From the NCBI GenBank assembly GCA_016188625.1, contig JACPHL010000187.1:1-6417 (forward strand): 6,417 nucleotides of DNA, in the 5' to 3' direction. The number at the start of each line of letters is the position of its first letter. Within the stretch, counting starts at the first letter, position 1. The notes beneath the pieces were generated by a model. It was not told the DNA's origin. It worked only from the letters and a program-made list of their open reading frames with translations, and ran no database searches. The DNA comes from Candidatus Rokuibacteriota bacterium. GTDB taxonomy: Bacteria; Methylomirabilota; Methylomirabilia; Rokubacteriales; JACPHL01. A program made the position numbers and the translations under genes. Below are positions 1 to 5,944 of the stretch, piece after piece.

Positions 1-23
1 CAGGTATGGATGGTCCGCTTCGA

Positions 24-42
24 GCGCCGGCTTCGCCGGCGC
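24..42. repeat. Perfect 8-bp inverted repeat, second hairpin after ctpA
   Basis: GCGCCGGC (24-31) and GCCGGCGC (35-42) are perfect inverted complements separated by 3 nt (TTC on plus, GAA on minus). The hairpin is symmetrical enough to form on either strand. It lies 14 bp beyond the first hairpin and about 47 nt after the ctpA stop. The sequence on both sides is short and non-coding, and no T-run follows on the minus strand. It resembles the REP-type GC-rich palindromes that are repeated across many high-GC genomes; copy number cannot be judged from one window. Confidence 0.5.
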
Positions 43-56
43 AATTTGGGGGGAGG

Positions 57-85
57 TTCGGACGGGGGGCAGCGCCCCCGCCGAA
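57..85 (-). terminator. Strong GC-rich stem-loop just after ctpA (possible terminator)
   Basis: This inverted repeat begins 4 nt after the ctpA stop codon. On the plus strand TTCGG (57-61) pairs with CCGAA (81-85), C63 pairs with G80, and GGGGGC (65-70) pairs with GCCCCC (74-79) around a 3-nt AGC loop; A62 and G64 are bulged. That is about 12 base pairs, nearly all G-C. No T-run follows on the minus strand (the sequence goes on ACCTCCCCCC), so it is not a classical intrinsic terminator. It could stabilise the mRNA 3' end or be part of a dispersed repeat. Confidence 0.45.
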
Positions 86-89
86 TTAT

Positions 90-1334
90 CTAGCCGGCGC
101 GGGCGGTGGGCCGGTTCCGCTCCAGGATCCGGGAGGCCTTGAGGATGTCCAGGGCCCGCTGGAGCTGGAGATCCCGCTTCTGCTCCTCGGCCTCGTCCTT
201 GGGCGGCGGCAGAGGCTTGGCCTCGTCGGGCTTCGGCGGCTCGACCACGATGTCCGGGGTGACCCCCTTGCCGTGGATCGAGCGCCCCTTGGGGGTGAAG
301 TACTTGGCCGTGGTGAGCCGGAGGCCCGAGCCGTCGGAGAGCGAGATGATGGTCTGGACGGAGCCCTTGCCGAAGGTGGGGATGCCGAGGACGATCCCCC
401 GCCCCCAGTCCTGGATGGCCCCGGCCACGATCTCCGAGGCCGAGGCGCTCCCGTTGTTGACCAGGACCACCATCGGGAACTCCAGGTAGGCGTGCCGGGC
501 GTGGGCGCTGAAGCGCATGTTCTGGCTCCGGACCCGCCCCTCCGTGTAGACGATCAGCTTCCCGTCCCCCAGGAACTTCTCCGCGGCCTCCACCGCCGCC
601 GACAGGAGGCCGCCGGGGTTGTTCCGGAGGTCGAGGACGAGCCCCTCGATCCGGCCGTTCTTGGTGAACTTCTCGAGGGCCGCATCGAGGTCCCGGCCCG
701 TGCGCTCCTGGAACTGCCGGATCCGGATCAGCCCGAAGCCGGGCTCGATCTCCTGGGCCTTGACGCTCTGGACCTGGATGATCTCGCGGGTCAGGGTGAG
801 GTCGAAGATCTCCTTGGCCCCCTCGCGGAGGATCGAGATGGTGACCTTGGTCCCCTTCGGCCCGCGCATCCGCTTCACGGCGTCCAGCAGGCTCATGTCC
901 TTGGTGGGGAGCCCCTCGATCCTGAGGATCTTGTCCCCGGGCTGGATCCCGGCGCGGTGGGCGGGCGTCCCCTCGATGGGGGCCACCACCGTCAGCTGGT
1001 CGTCCCGGACGGTGATCTCGATCCCCAGCCCCCCGAAGCTCCCCGAGGTCTCGACCTGCATCTCCCGGTACATCTCCGGGTCCAGGAAGGCGCTGTGGGG
1101 ATCCAGGGCGCGCAGCATCCCCCGCACCGCCCCGTAGATCACCTCGCGCGGGTTGGTCTCCTCGACGTACTGGTTCTGGACGATGGAGAGGATCTCGGTG
1201 AAGAGCTTGAGCTGCTCGTAGGTGGCCCCGGGATCGACGGCCTTGGAGGCGAGGGTCCCTCCCAGGCTCAGGGTGAGGAGGACGAGGATGGCGGCGGCCA
1301 CCAGGGCCTTCTTCATCGGCTGCACCGAACGCAT
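90..1334 (-). CDS. ctpA: C-terminal processing peptidase, S41 family (CtpA/Prc type)
   Basis: This is a periplasmic, PDZ-containing serine protease with a Ser/Lys dyad that trims or degrades exported proteins from their C-termini. The 414-residue protein has a signal peptide or anchor at 8-29 (KKALVAAAILVLLTLSLGGT) and a helical cap with YGAVRGMLRALDPHSAFLDPE (67-87). A PDZ domain follows at about 98-185 (GGLGIEI at 101-107, AGIQPGDKILRIEG at 128-141), then the S41 core with LDLRNNPGG (234-242). The catalytic residues can be placed by the conserved spacing known from E. coli Prc (Ser to Lys 25, Lys to Gln 4): S298 in NNGSASASEI, K323 and Q327 in FGKGSVQ. All are intact, so the enzyme should be active. 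The tail after residue 365 is proline-rich, then charged and probably helical. It lies 37 bp after envC in the same direction, so co-transcription with ftsEX-envC is plausible. In Pseudomonas aeruginosa a CtpA degrades peptidoglycan hydrolases; a similar role here is inference. Confidence 0.95.
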   Translation of the reverse strand: MRSVQPMKKALVAAAILVLLTLSLGGTLASKAVDPGATYEQLKLFTEILSIVQNQYVEETNPREVIYGAVRGMLRALDPHSAFLDPEMYREMQVETSGSFGGLGIEITVRDDQLTVVAPIEGTPAHRAGIQPGDKILRIEGLPTKDMSLLDAVKRMRGPKGTKVTISILREGAKEIFDLTLTREIIQVQSVKAQEIEPGFGLIRIRQFQERTGRDLDAALEKFTKNGRIEGLVLDLRNNPGGLLSAAVEAAEKFLGDGKLIVYTEGRVRSQNMRFSAHARHAYLEFPMVVLVNNGSASASEIVAGAIQDWGRGIVLGIPTFGKGSVQTIISLSDGSGLRLTTAKYFTPKGRSIHGKGVTPDIVVEPPKPDEAKPLPPPKDEAEEQKRDLQLQRALDILKASRILERNRPTARAG

Positions 1335-1341
1335 GGAAGGG

Positions 1342-1349
1342 ACCTCCTT
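1342..1349 (-). promoter_or_regulatory. Perfect Shine-Dalgarno for ctpA
   Basis: The minus strand carries AAGGAGGT, fully complementary to the anti-Shine-Dalgarno end of 16S rRNA, 7 nt before the ATG at 1334. It decides the ctpA start in favour of M1 (1334) rather than the second methionine (residue 7), which would be 25 nt from the site. It is by far the strongest ribosome-binding site in the window; ftsE and the AsmA-like gene have none, and ftsX and envC at most a weak G-rich tract. Confidence 0.85.
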
Positions 1350-1361
1350 GAAGGATATCCG

Positions 1362-1374
1362 CTATACTATACTA
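1362..1374 (-). repeat. Short TAGTA direct repeat in the envC-ctpA spacer, containing the envC stop
   Basis: The minus strand reads TAGTATAGTATAG, which is two copies of TAGTA plus TAG, and the first TAG is the envC stop codon. It is one of very few AT-rich spots in the window. It contains TATAGT (1371-1366), a 5-of-6 match to a -10 box, but no convincing -35 box lies 16-18 bp upstream, where the sequence is coding and GC-rich. It may be a weak promoter for ctpA or simply a spacer. Confidence 0.3.
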
Positions 1375-2553
1375 CAACCCGCGCCTGAGCCACTCCTGGG
1401 GATCTTCGGGGCGGCCCTGGGCGCGGACCTCGAAGTAGAGGCGCGGCCCGTCCAGCGAGCCGGTCTCGCCGATCCGCCCGATGACCTGGCCCTGGCTCAC
1501 CCGCTCATCCTCCCGCACCAGGATCTCCGAGGCGTGGGCGTACACGGTGGTGTACCCGTGGTCGTGGTCGAGGATGATGAGGTTACCGTACCCCTTGAAC
1601 CACCCGGTGTAGAGCACGGCCCCGTCGTAGACCGCCCGGATCTCGCTCCCCTCCACGGCCTCGATCTCGACCCCGTTCCGCTGGGTCTGGGTGCCGAAGC
1701 GAGGGTGGACCTGGCGACCGAACCCGCCCACCACCCGGCCGGCGGCCGGCCAGGGGAGCCGGCCCCGGAGGGCCCCGAACCCGACCTCGGGCGCGACGCG
1801 GCCGTCCACCGGGGGGCGCTTGCGGGCCACCGCGACCTTGCGGGTGAGGTCGCGGATCAGGGCCTCGAGGCGGCGGCCCGCCTCCTCCAGCTCGAGGGCC
1901 ATCCGCTCACGGGTCACCCGATCTTCGCGCACGCGCGCCAGGAGGACCCGCCGTCGCTCCGCCTCGCGATCGATGGCCTGCCGCTCCCGCTCGGCGGCCT
2001 GGCGGAGCGCCCCCAGCTCCCGACGGTGGCGCTCCACCGCCTCCTGGCGGACCGTGAGCCGCTCGGCCCGGGCGCCGTACGCCTCGACGAGGCGGAGGTC
2101 GTGGAGGGCGAGGGTCCGGAGCGCCCGCGCGGCGCCGGCCCGCGTCTCTTCCCCGGGGCTCAGGAGCGGACCCGGGGCGACGGCCACCAGCTTGTAGAGC
2201 CTCCGAAGCCGCTCGGCGGCAGCCTCCTGCTGGGCGGTGAGCCGTTGCGCGAGCGCCCCCCGGTCCCCTTCGAGGGCCCGGAGCTCCCGCTCGAGCCGCT
2301 GGAGGCGGACGTCCAGGCGACTGAGCTCCCGGCGCTTGACCGCCAGGAGCCGATCGGTGGCCTCGAGCTCCGCCAGGAGCGACCCCTCCTGCCGCCGGGC
2401 CCGATCGGCCAGGGCCCGCTCCTGGCGGAGCTGGCGCCGGACCTGGTCGAGGGCCTTCTGCTGCTCCCGGAGCGTCTCCTTGGCGGGGTGGGCCGCCACC
2501 GGCAGCGCGACGGCGAGGAGCAGGAGCCCGAGAAGCCGCGTCAGCCCTCTCAC
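1372..2553 (-). CDS. envC: Murein hydrolase activator EnvC (degenerate LytM/M23 domain)
   Basis: EnvC is a periplasmic protein that binds FtsX and switches on N-acetylmuramyl-L-alanine amidases for daughter-cell separation. The GTG at 2553 is chosen over an ATG at 2631: it overlaps the ftsX stop as GTGA and puts a clean signal peptide at residue 1 (RGLTRLLGLLLLAVALPVAA, probable cleavage near A21). The ATG would add 26 arginine-rich residues overlapping ftsX. The mature 393-codon product has a long, Arg/Glu/Gln-rich coiled coil in two arms at about 26-122 and 145-245, with a Pro/Gly break at about 126-134. The C-terminal LytM domain runs from about 266 to 390. Residues that bind zinc in active M23 enzymes are replaced: R292 and E296 in the HxxxD position and R371-L-Y373 in the HxH position; H340 in VYAHAS remains. 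The ending RLYFEVRAQG..DPQEWL closely resembles E. coli EnvC. It is therefore an activator, not a peptidase. Confidence 0.92.
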   Translation of the reverse strand: MRGLTRLLGLLLLAVALPVAAHPAKETLREQQKALDQVRRQLRQERALADRARRQEGSLLAELEATDRLLAVKRRELSRLDVRLQRLERELRALEGDRGALAQRLTAQQEAAAERLRRLYKLVAVAPGPLLSPGEETRAGAARALRTLALHDLRLVEAYGARAERLTVRQEAVERHRRELGALRQAAERERQAIDREAERRRVLLARVREDRVTRERMALELEEAGRRLEALIRDLTRKVAVARKRPPVDGRVAPEVGFGALRGRLPWPAAGRVVGGFGRQVHPRFGTQTQRNGVEIEAVEGSEIRAVYDGAVLYTGWFKGYGNLIILDHDHGYTTVYAHASEILVREDERVSQGQVIGRIGETGSLDGPRLYFEVRAQGRPEDPQEWLRRGL

Positions 2554-3428
2554 CGGGTCCGCCCGCCCAGCAGCCCGCCGAACGCTCCCAGCCCGCACCC
2601 ACCCAGGACCAAGGCGAGGGCCTCCCGCCATCCGAGGAACGCCGGGGTCTCGAGGCCGAGCCCCTCACGGAGGGCCGGGCCGAGGTGCCGCAGCAGGGGG
2701 GGCTCGGCCAGGACGAGCAGCCCGACCGCGGCGAGGGCGCCCAAGGCCCCGTGGATCACCCCGCCGAGGATCAGCGGGAGCCGGACGGTGGCTCCCGTCG
2801 CCCCGACCAGGCGGGCGAGGGTCGCCTCCTCCCGCCCCGCCACCCCCGCGAAGGTGCTGGCGGTCGCGACCGCCAGCAACGCGACCAGGGCCAGGAGCCC
2901 GCCGAGTCCCAGGCCGAGGCCGATGAGGACCCGCCGGCCCCCCTCGGCCCACTCCACCCACCGCCCCGGGCCCTGGACCTCCTCGACCCCGGGCAGGGCC
3001 TCGAGCCCCCGGATGAGGGCCCGCAGGCCGACCGCCGAGAGGGCCGGGTCCGGGGCGATCTCGACGGACGCCGGCAGGGGGTTCGACGGCAGCCGCGCCA
3101 GGAGCGCCCCGTCGGCGCCCAGGTAGGCGTGGAGCTCCCCCATGGCCTCATCCGGGGAGATCCAGCGCCACTCCCGCACCCCTCCGAGGGTCCTGAGCCC
3201 CGCGAGCCACTCCTCGCGCTGCGCCGGCTCCTCGTCGAGATAGAGGACGATCCGCACCTGCTCACGCCACCCGGTCACGATCCGCTCCAGGTTCTCCTCA
3301 AGGATCAGGGCGCTGCCGGCGGCCAGGACGGCGAGGAACACCAGGAGGAAGGCCCCCAGCCCCGCCGCCCGGCTCCGGCGCAGGTCGCGGAGGGTCGCCT
3401 CCACGAGGAAGGGGACGTGGCTACCCAT
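2550..3428 (-). CDS. ftsX: Cell division membrane protein FtsX
   Basis: FtsX is the inner-membrane partner of FtsE; its large periplasmic loop contacts murein hydrolase activators such as EnvC. At 292 residues it has the usual FtsX plan: a short cytoplasmic N-terminus with LRDLRRSR, TM1 at about 23-43, a periplasmic domain at about 44-165, then three further hydrophobic segments at about 168-192, 217-241 and 267-288. The periplasmic domain contains QVRIVLYLDEE (57-67), the common W/ISPDEAMGEL region (89-99) and LPASVEI (118-124), the last being a strongly conserved FtsX feature. The loop between TM2 and TM3 has REEATLARLVGAT, the stretch expected to contact FtsE. The ATG at 3428 overlaps the end of ftsE by 8 bp, and the TGA at 2552-2550 overlaps the envC GTG start, which suggests tightly coupled translation at fixed stoichiometry. 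A G-rich tract before the start is only a weak ribosome-binding candidate. Confidence 0.95.
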   Translation of the reverse strand: MGSHVPFLVEATLRDLRRSRAAGLGAFLLVFLAVLAAGSALILEENLERIVTGWREQVRIVLYLDEEPAQREEWLAGLRTLGGVREWRWISPDEAMGELHAYLGADGALLARLPSNPLPASVEIAPDPALSAVGLRALIRGLEALPGVEEVQGPGRWVEWAEGGRRVLIGLGLGLGGLLALVALLAVATASTFAGVAGREEATLARLVGATGATVRLPLILGGVIHGALGALAAVGLLVLAEPPLLRHLGPALREGLGLETPAFLGWREALALVLGGCGLGAFGGLLGGRTR

Positions 3429-4110
3429 CCCCCGCCCGGGCCATCTCCCCCTCGAGGCGACCGCCCGCGAGGAGAAGGGTCCGACACTGAAGTCGCTCGG
3501 CGACCGCGCGCTGGTGGGTGGCCACGATGAGCGTGGCCCCGCGGGCGTGGACGCCCCTCAGGACCTCGAGGATCTCGCCGGCGGCGTCTCCGTCCAGGCT
3601 CCCCGTCGGCTCGTCCGCCAGGAGCAGCGGCGGCTCGGTCACCAGCGCCCGGGCCAGGGCCAGGCGCTGGCGGCCCTCCGCCGAGAGCTCGGCCAGGCGC
3701 GCGTTCGGCCGCCGGTGGAGCCCGACGCTCCGGAGGGCCTCGAGGACCCGCTCACGGAGCTCGTGCCGGGGCGTCCCCTGGACGCGGAGGACGAAGGCCA
3801 CGTTCCCGGCCACGGTCCGGTCGGCGAGGAGGCGGCCGTCCTGGAAGACGATCCCGATCCGGCGCCGGAGGTGGGCGACCGCCCGCGGCCCGAACCGGCT
3901 CACCTCCTCCCCGGCGACCACCACCTCGCCCTCCGTGGGGAGCTCCTCGCGGGAGACGAGCCGGAGCACGGTCGTCTTCCCCGCCCCGCTCGGACCGAAG
4001 AGGCAGACCATCTCGTCCTGCCCCACGGCGAAGGTCACCCCGGTCAGGGCGGGAACCGGCCTGCCCCGGCCTCGGCCGTAGACCTTGGAGACATGACGGA
4101 ATTCGACCAT
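3421..4110 (-). CDS. ftsE: Cell division ATP-binding protein FtsE
   Basis: FtsE is the cytoplasmic ATPase of the FtsEX complex, which acts at the divisome and transmits ATP-driven changes through FtsX to peptidoglycan hydrolase regulators. The 229-residue length is typical. Visible motifs are VEFRHVSKVYG at the start, Walker A GPSGAGKT (39-46), the Q-loop IVFQDGRLLADRTV (87-100, Q90) with the FtsE-type FQDxRLLxDRTV pattern, Walker B and D-loop LLLADEPTGSLD (162-173), and the H-loop histidine H199 in VATHQ. The ABC signature is unusual: LSAEGRQR (142-149) where FtsE normally has LSGGEQQR, so both conserved glycines are replaced while the serine and the final QR remain. The ATG at 4110 is the earliest possible start, because a TGA lies two codons upstream in frame. 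No ribosome-binding site precedes it, and a TATAAT box sits about 10 nt away, so the mRNA may be leaderless. The 3' end overlaps ftsX by 8 bp. Confidence 0.95.
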   Translation of the reverse strand: MVEFRHVSKVYGRGRGRPVPALTGVTFAVGQDEMVCLFGPSGAGKTTVLRLVSREELPTEGEVVVAGEEVSRFGPRAVAHLRRRIGIVFQDGRLLADRTVAGNVAFVLRVQGTPRHELRERVLEALRSVGLHRRPNARLAELSAEGRQRLALARALVTEPPLLLADEPTGSLDGDAAGEILEVLRGVHARGATLIVATHQRAVAERLQCRTLLLAGGRLEGEMARAGDG

Positions 4111-4120
4111 GAATCATTCG

Positions 4121-4150
4121 ATTATAGAAACCGCGCCCGAGGGCACGCAA
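4121..4150 (-). promoter_or_regulatory. Sigma70-type promoter for ftsE-ftsX-envC, giving a near-leaderless mRNA
   Basis: Reading the minus strand, a perfect TATAAT -10 box lies at 4126-4121, preceded after an 18-bp spacer by TTGCGT at 4150-4145 (3 of 6 matches to TTGACA, with the TTG intact). The usual spacing from the -10 box would put the start of transcription near 4114 (an A), only about 4 nt before the ftsE ATG at 4110. The 43-bp gap is markedly more AT-rich than its surroundings, so the match is unlikely to be base composition alone. This would make the division genes a transcription unit separate from gatB and the AsmA-like gene. The -10 match is seen directly; promoter activity and start site are inferred. 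Confidence 0.6.
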
Positions 4151-4153
4151 CTT

Positions 4154-5944
4154 TTAAAAGCCCCCGCGAAGGACCGACAGACGCGGCCTCGACAGCGAGC
4201 CTCCGAGCAACCCCTCCAGCGGCTCGTCCCGGCGCCGGCCGTGGAGCCGCACCTCGAGTTCCCCCCCGAGCTCCACGCGCCCCCGCCCCGAGAGCTCCCA
4301 CGTCGGACCCCGCCCGCGGAGCCCCCGGATGGTGACGGTCGTCCCCCTCACCTCGTAGGGCACCCGGAGCTCCTCGACGGTGACGGTGCGCCCGCCGAGG
4401 CGATCGGAGGCGGGGACGCGGAGCCACCCGTGCTCCAGCGCGAGCACCCCGTGACCGCGGGCGGTCTCGAGGAGCTCCGGCCAGGAGAGCCCGCGCCAGC
4501 GGAGCGCCAGCTCCCCCCTCACCAGCCCGCCCCCGCGCCCCGGCCAGTCCCCGGCGGTAAGTCGGAGGAGGGGGCCCAGGGTGAGGTGCGCGCCCGAGAG
4601 CCGGAGCCGCCCCTCGCGGGTGGTCGGGTCCAGGGTCGCGGAGCCGACCGTCTCGCCTCCCGCGGCCCGGAGGGCGATCCGGGAGAGCGCCCATCGGCGC
4701 GCGTCGGCCGCCAGTCGCACGACCAGACCGTCGAAGGGCACGCCCCCCCACCGTCCGGTCCTGGCCTCGAGCGCCCCCACGAGGCGGAACGGGGCCGCGC
4801 CGCGGCGCCGCCCCTCGAGCCGGAGCTCACCCCGCCGCACGGTGATCGGAGGGAGGGGGCCTCCCGGGAGCCGGAGGCTCGCGTCGCTCACGGCCAGGCG
4901 ACCCCGGAGCTCAGGGGCCATCAGGCCCCGGACCTCCACCCCCACCGCTCCCGTCACCTCGCCCCCCACCTCGACCGTCCGGCCCTGCACCTCGAGGCTC
5001 AGGCGGTCCAGGGGGAACCGGTCCGTCCTCGCGCTGAGGGTCAGCCGATCGGGCGCGAGGGTCGCCTCCGCCTCGATCTCCACCGGCCCGAGCCGGACGA
5101 TGAGGGGCCGGACCAGGAGCCTGCGCTCGCTCTGAAGGCTCGCCGTGAGCAGCCCCGGCTCGCCCCGCCGCTTGACGAAGCCGGGGAGGGCGAGCTCGGC
5201 GGGGGTGAAATCGAGCCTCGCCTCGAGGGTCGAGCGCCCCGCCGGTCTGACGACGAGGGAGAACGGCCCGTCCAGCGCGAGGGGCCCGCTCCGGAGATCG
5301 CGGACCGTCCCCTCGGCCTCGAGGGTCGCGGTGAGCGGCTCGAGGCGGCCGACGAAGCGCACCGGGGGAGAGGCGATCTCGCCGGCCACCCACAACCCCT
5401 CCGGGGCGCGCGTGACCGCCCCGGTGATCCCGTCGAGCACCGCCGAGCGCCCGCCGCCGGCCAGCTCGAGTCGGCCACCCTCCACGGCGATCGCTGCCGG
5501 GAGGGCCGGGGCCGGCCCGGGGCGGCCCGGCTCGCCGCGGCCCTCGCGGGGCGGCGGGGCTCCCGGGCGCGGCCGGGAAGCGGTGCCCCCCCACCACCCG
5601 TCCTCCAGGCGGAGCACGAGCCGGGGCTCGAGGAGTCTCACCGTGCCCGCCGCGAGGCGCCCGGCCAGGAGTGGGAACGGGTCGATGGCCACCACGAGCC
5701 GTCGCGCCTCGAGGTACGGGGCGGGGGCGCCGGGGAGGGTGGCGGTCAGCCCGTCCAGCGTGAGCCGGAGGGGCGGCCAGAGCGCCAGGTGCGTCCGGGT
5801 CGCCCTGACCTCGCCCGGGAGTCGCCGCTCCAGGGCGGTGAGGACGAGGGGACCAGCCTCGCGGAGGCGGAGGCCGACGGCGGCCGCGGCGCCAGCCATC
5901 ACGAGGAGGCCGGCCAGCAGGATCGCGCCGGCCCGGCGGGTCAT
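4154..5944 (-). CDS. AsmA-like inner-membrane-anchored protein (AsmA family, putative)
   Basis: This is a 596-residue protein. Residues 1-4 (MTRR) are basic and residues 5-25 form one hydrophobic segment, giving an N-in signal anchor with the rest in the periplasm. After it, RATRTHLALWPPLRLTLDG (47-65) fits the N-terminal AsmA pattern, and the remainder is made of repeated short amphipathic beta strands, ending in a typical AsmA-like tail (EGLLGGSLSRPRLSVL, 577-592). E. coli AsmA is 617 residues, so the length fits. AsmA-family proteins are thought to form beta-groove structures that carry lipids between membranes, but no cargo can be read from the sequence. A Pro/Arg/Gly-rich stretch at about 121-149 looks like a disordered linker. 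The ATG at 5944 is chosen because it gives the signal anchor immediately and overlaps the gatB stop as ATGA; upstream in-frame sequence (to 6154) lies inside gatB. No Shine-Dalgarno precedes it, so translational coupling to gatB is likely. The family call rests on pattern, not on a profile search. Confidence 0.75.
   Translation of the reverse strand: MTRRAGAILLAGLLVMAGAAAAVGLRLREAGPLVLTALERRLPGEVRATRTHLALWPPLRLTLDGLTATLPGAPAPYLEARRLVVAIDPFPLLAGRLAAGTVRLLEPRLVLRLEDGWWGGTASRPRPGAPPPREGRGEPGRPGPAPALPAAIAVEGGRLELAGGGRSAVLDGITGAVTRAPEGLWVAGEIASPPVRFVGRLEPLTATLEAEGTVRDLRSGPLALDGPFSLVVRPAGRSTLEARLDFTPAELALPGFVKRRGEPGLLTASLQSERRLLVRPLIVRLGPVEIEAEATLAPDRLTLSARTDRFPLDRLSLEVQGRTVEVGGEVTGAVGVEVRGLMAPELRGRLAVSDASLRLPGGPLPPITVRRGELRLEGRRRGAAPFRLVGALEARTGRWGGVPFDGLVVRLAADARRWALSRIALRAAGGETVGSATLDPTTREGRLRLSGAHLTLGPLLRLTAGDWPGRGGGLVRGELALRWRGLSWPELLETARGHGVLALEHGWLRVPASDRLGGRTVTVEELRVPYEVRGTTVTIRGLRGRGPTWELSGRGRVELGGELEVRLHGRRRDEPLEGLLGGSLSRPRLSVLRGGF

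Noticed and set aside
1361-1371. A full sigma70 promoter directly before ctpA
   Set aside because: A TATAGT -10-like box exists, but no -35-like hexamer was found at 16-18 bp. ctpA is more safely treated as part of the ftsEX-envC transcript, with a possible weak internal promoter.
6-1388. A 460-residue plus-strand open frame opposite ctpA
   Set aside because: It is exactly antisense to a clear S41 protease, its translation is low-complexity (L, G, D, P, R) and without family motifs, and long antisense frames are expected in very GC-rich DNA with strong third-position GC.
2554-2631. The ATG at 2631 as the envC start
   Set aside because: It would overlap ftsX by 82 bp and add 26 Arg/Gly-rich residues before the signal peptide. 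The GTG at 2553 overlaps the ftsX stop by 4 bp and starts right at the signal peptide.
1222-3126. A 634-residue plus-strand open frame opposite envC and ftsX
   Set aside because: It crosses the boundaries of three well-identified minus-strand genes, is rich in P, R, E and G, and its second half turns into Ser/Arg/Pro low complexity. It is a shadow frame, not a gene.
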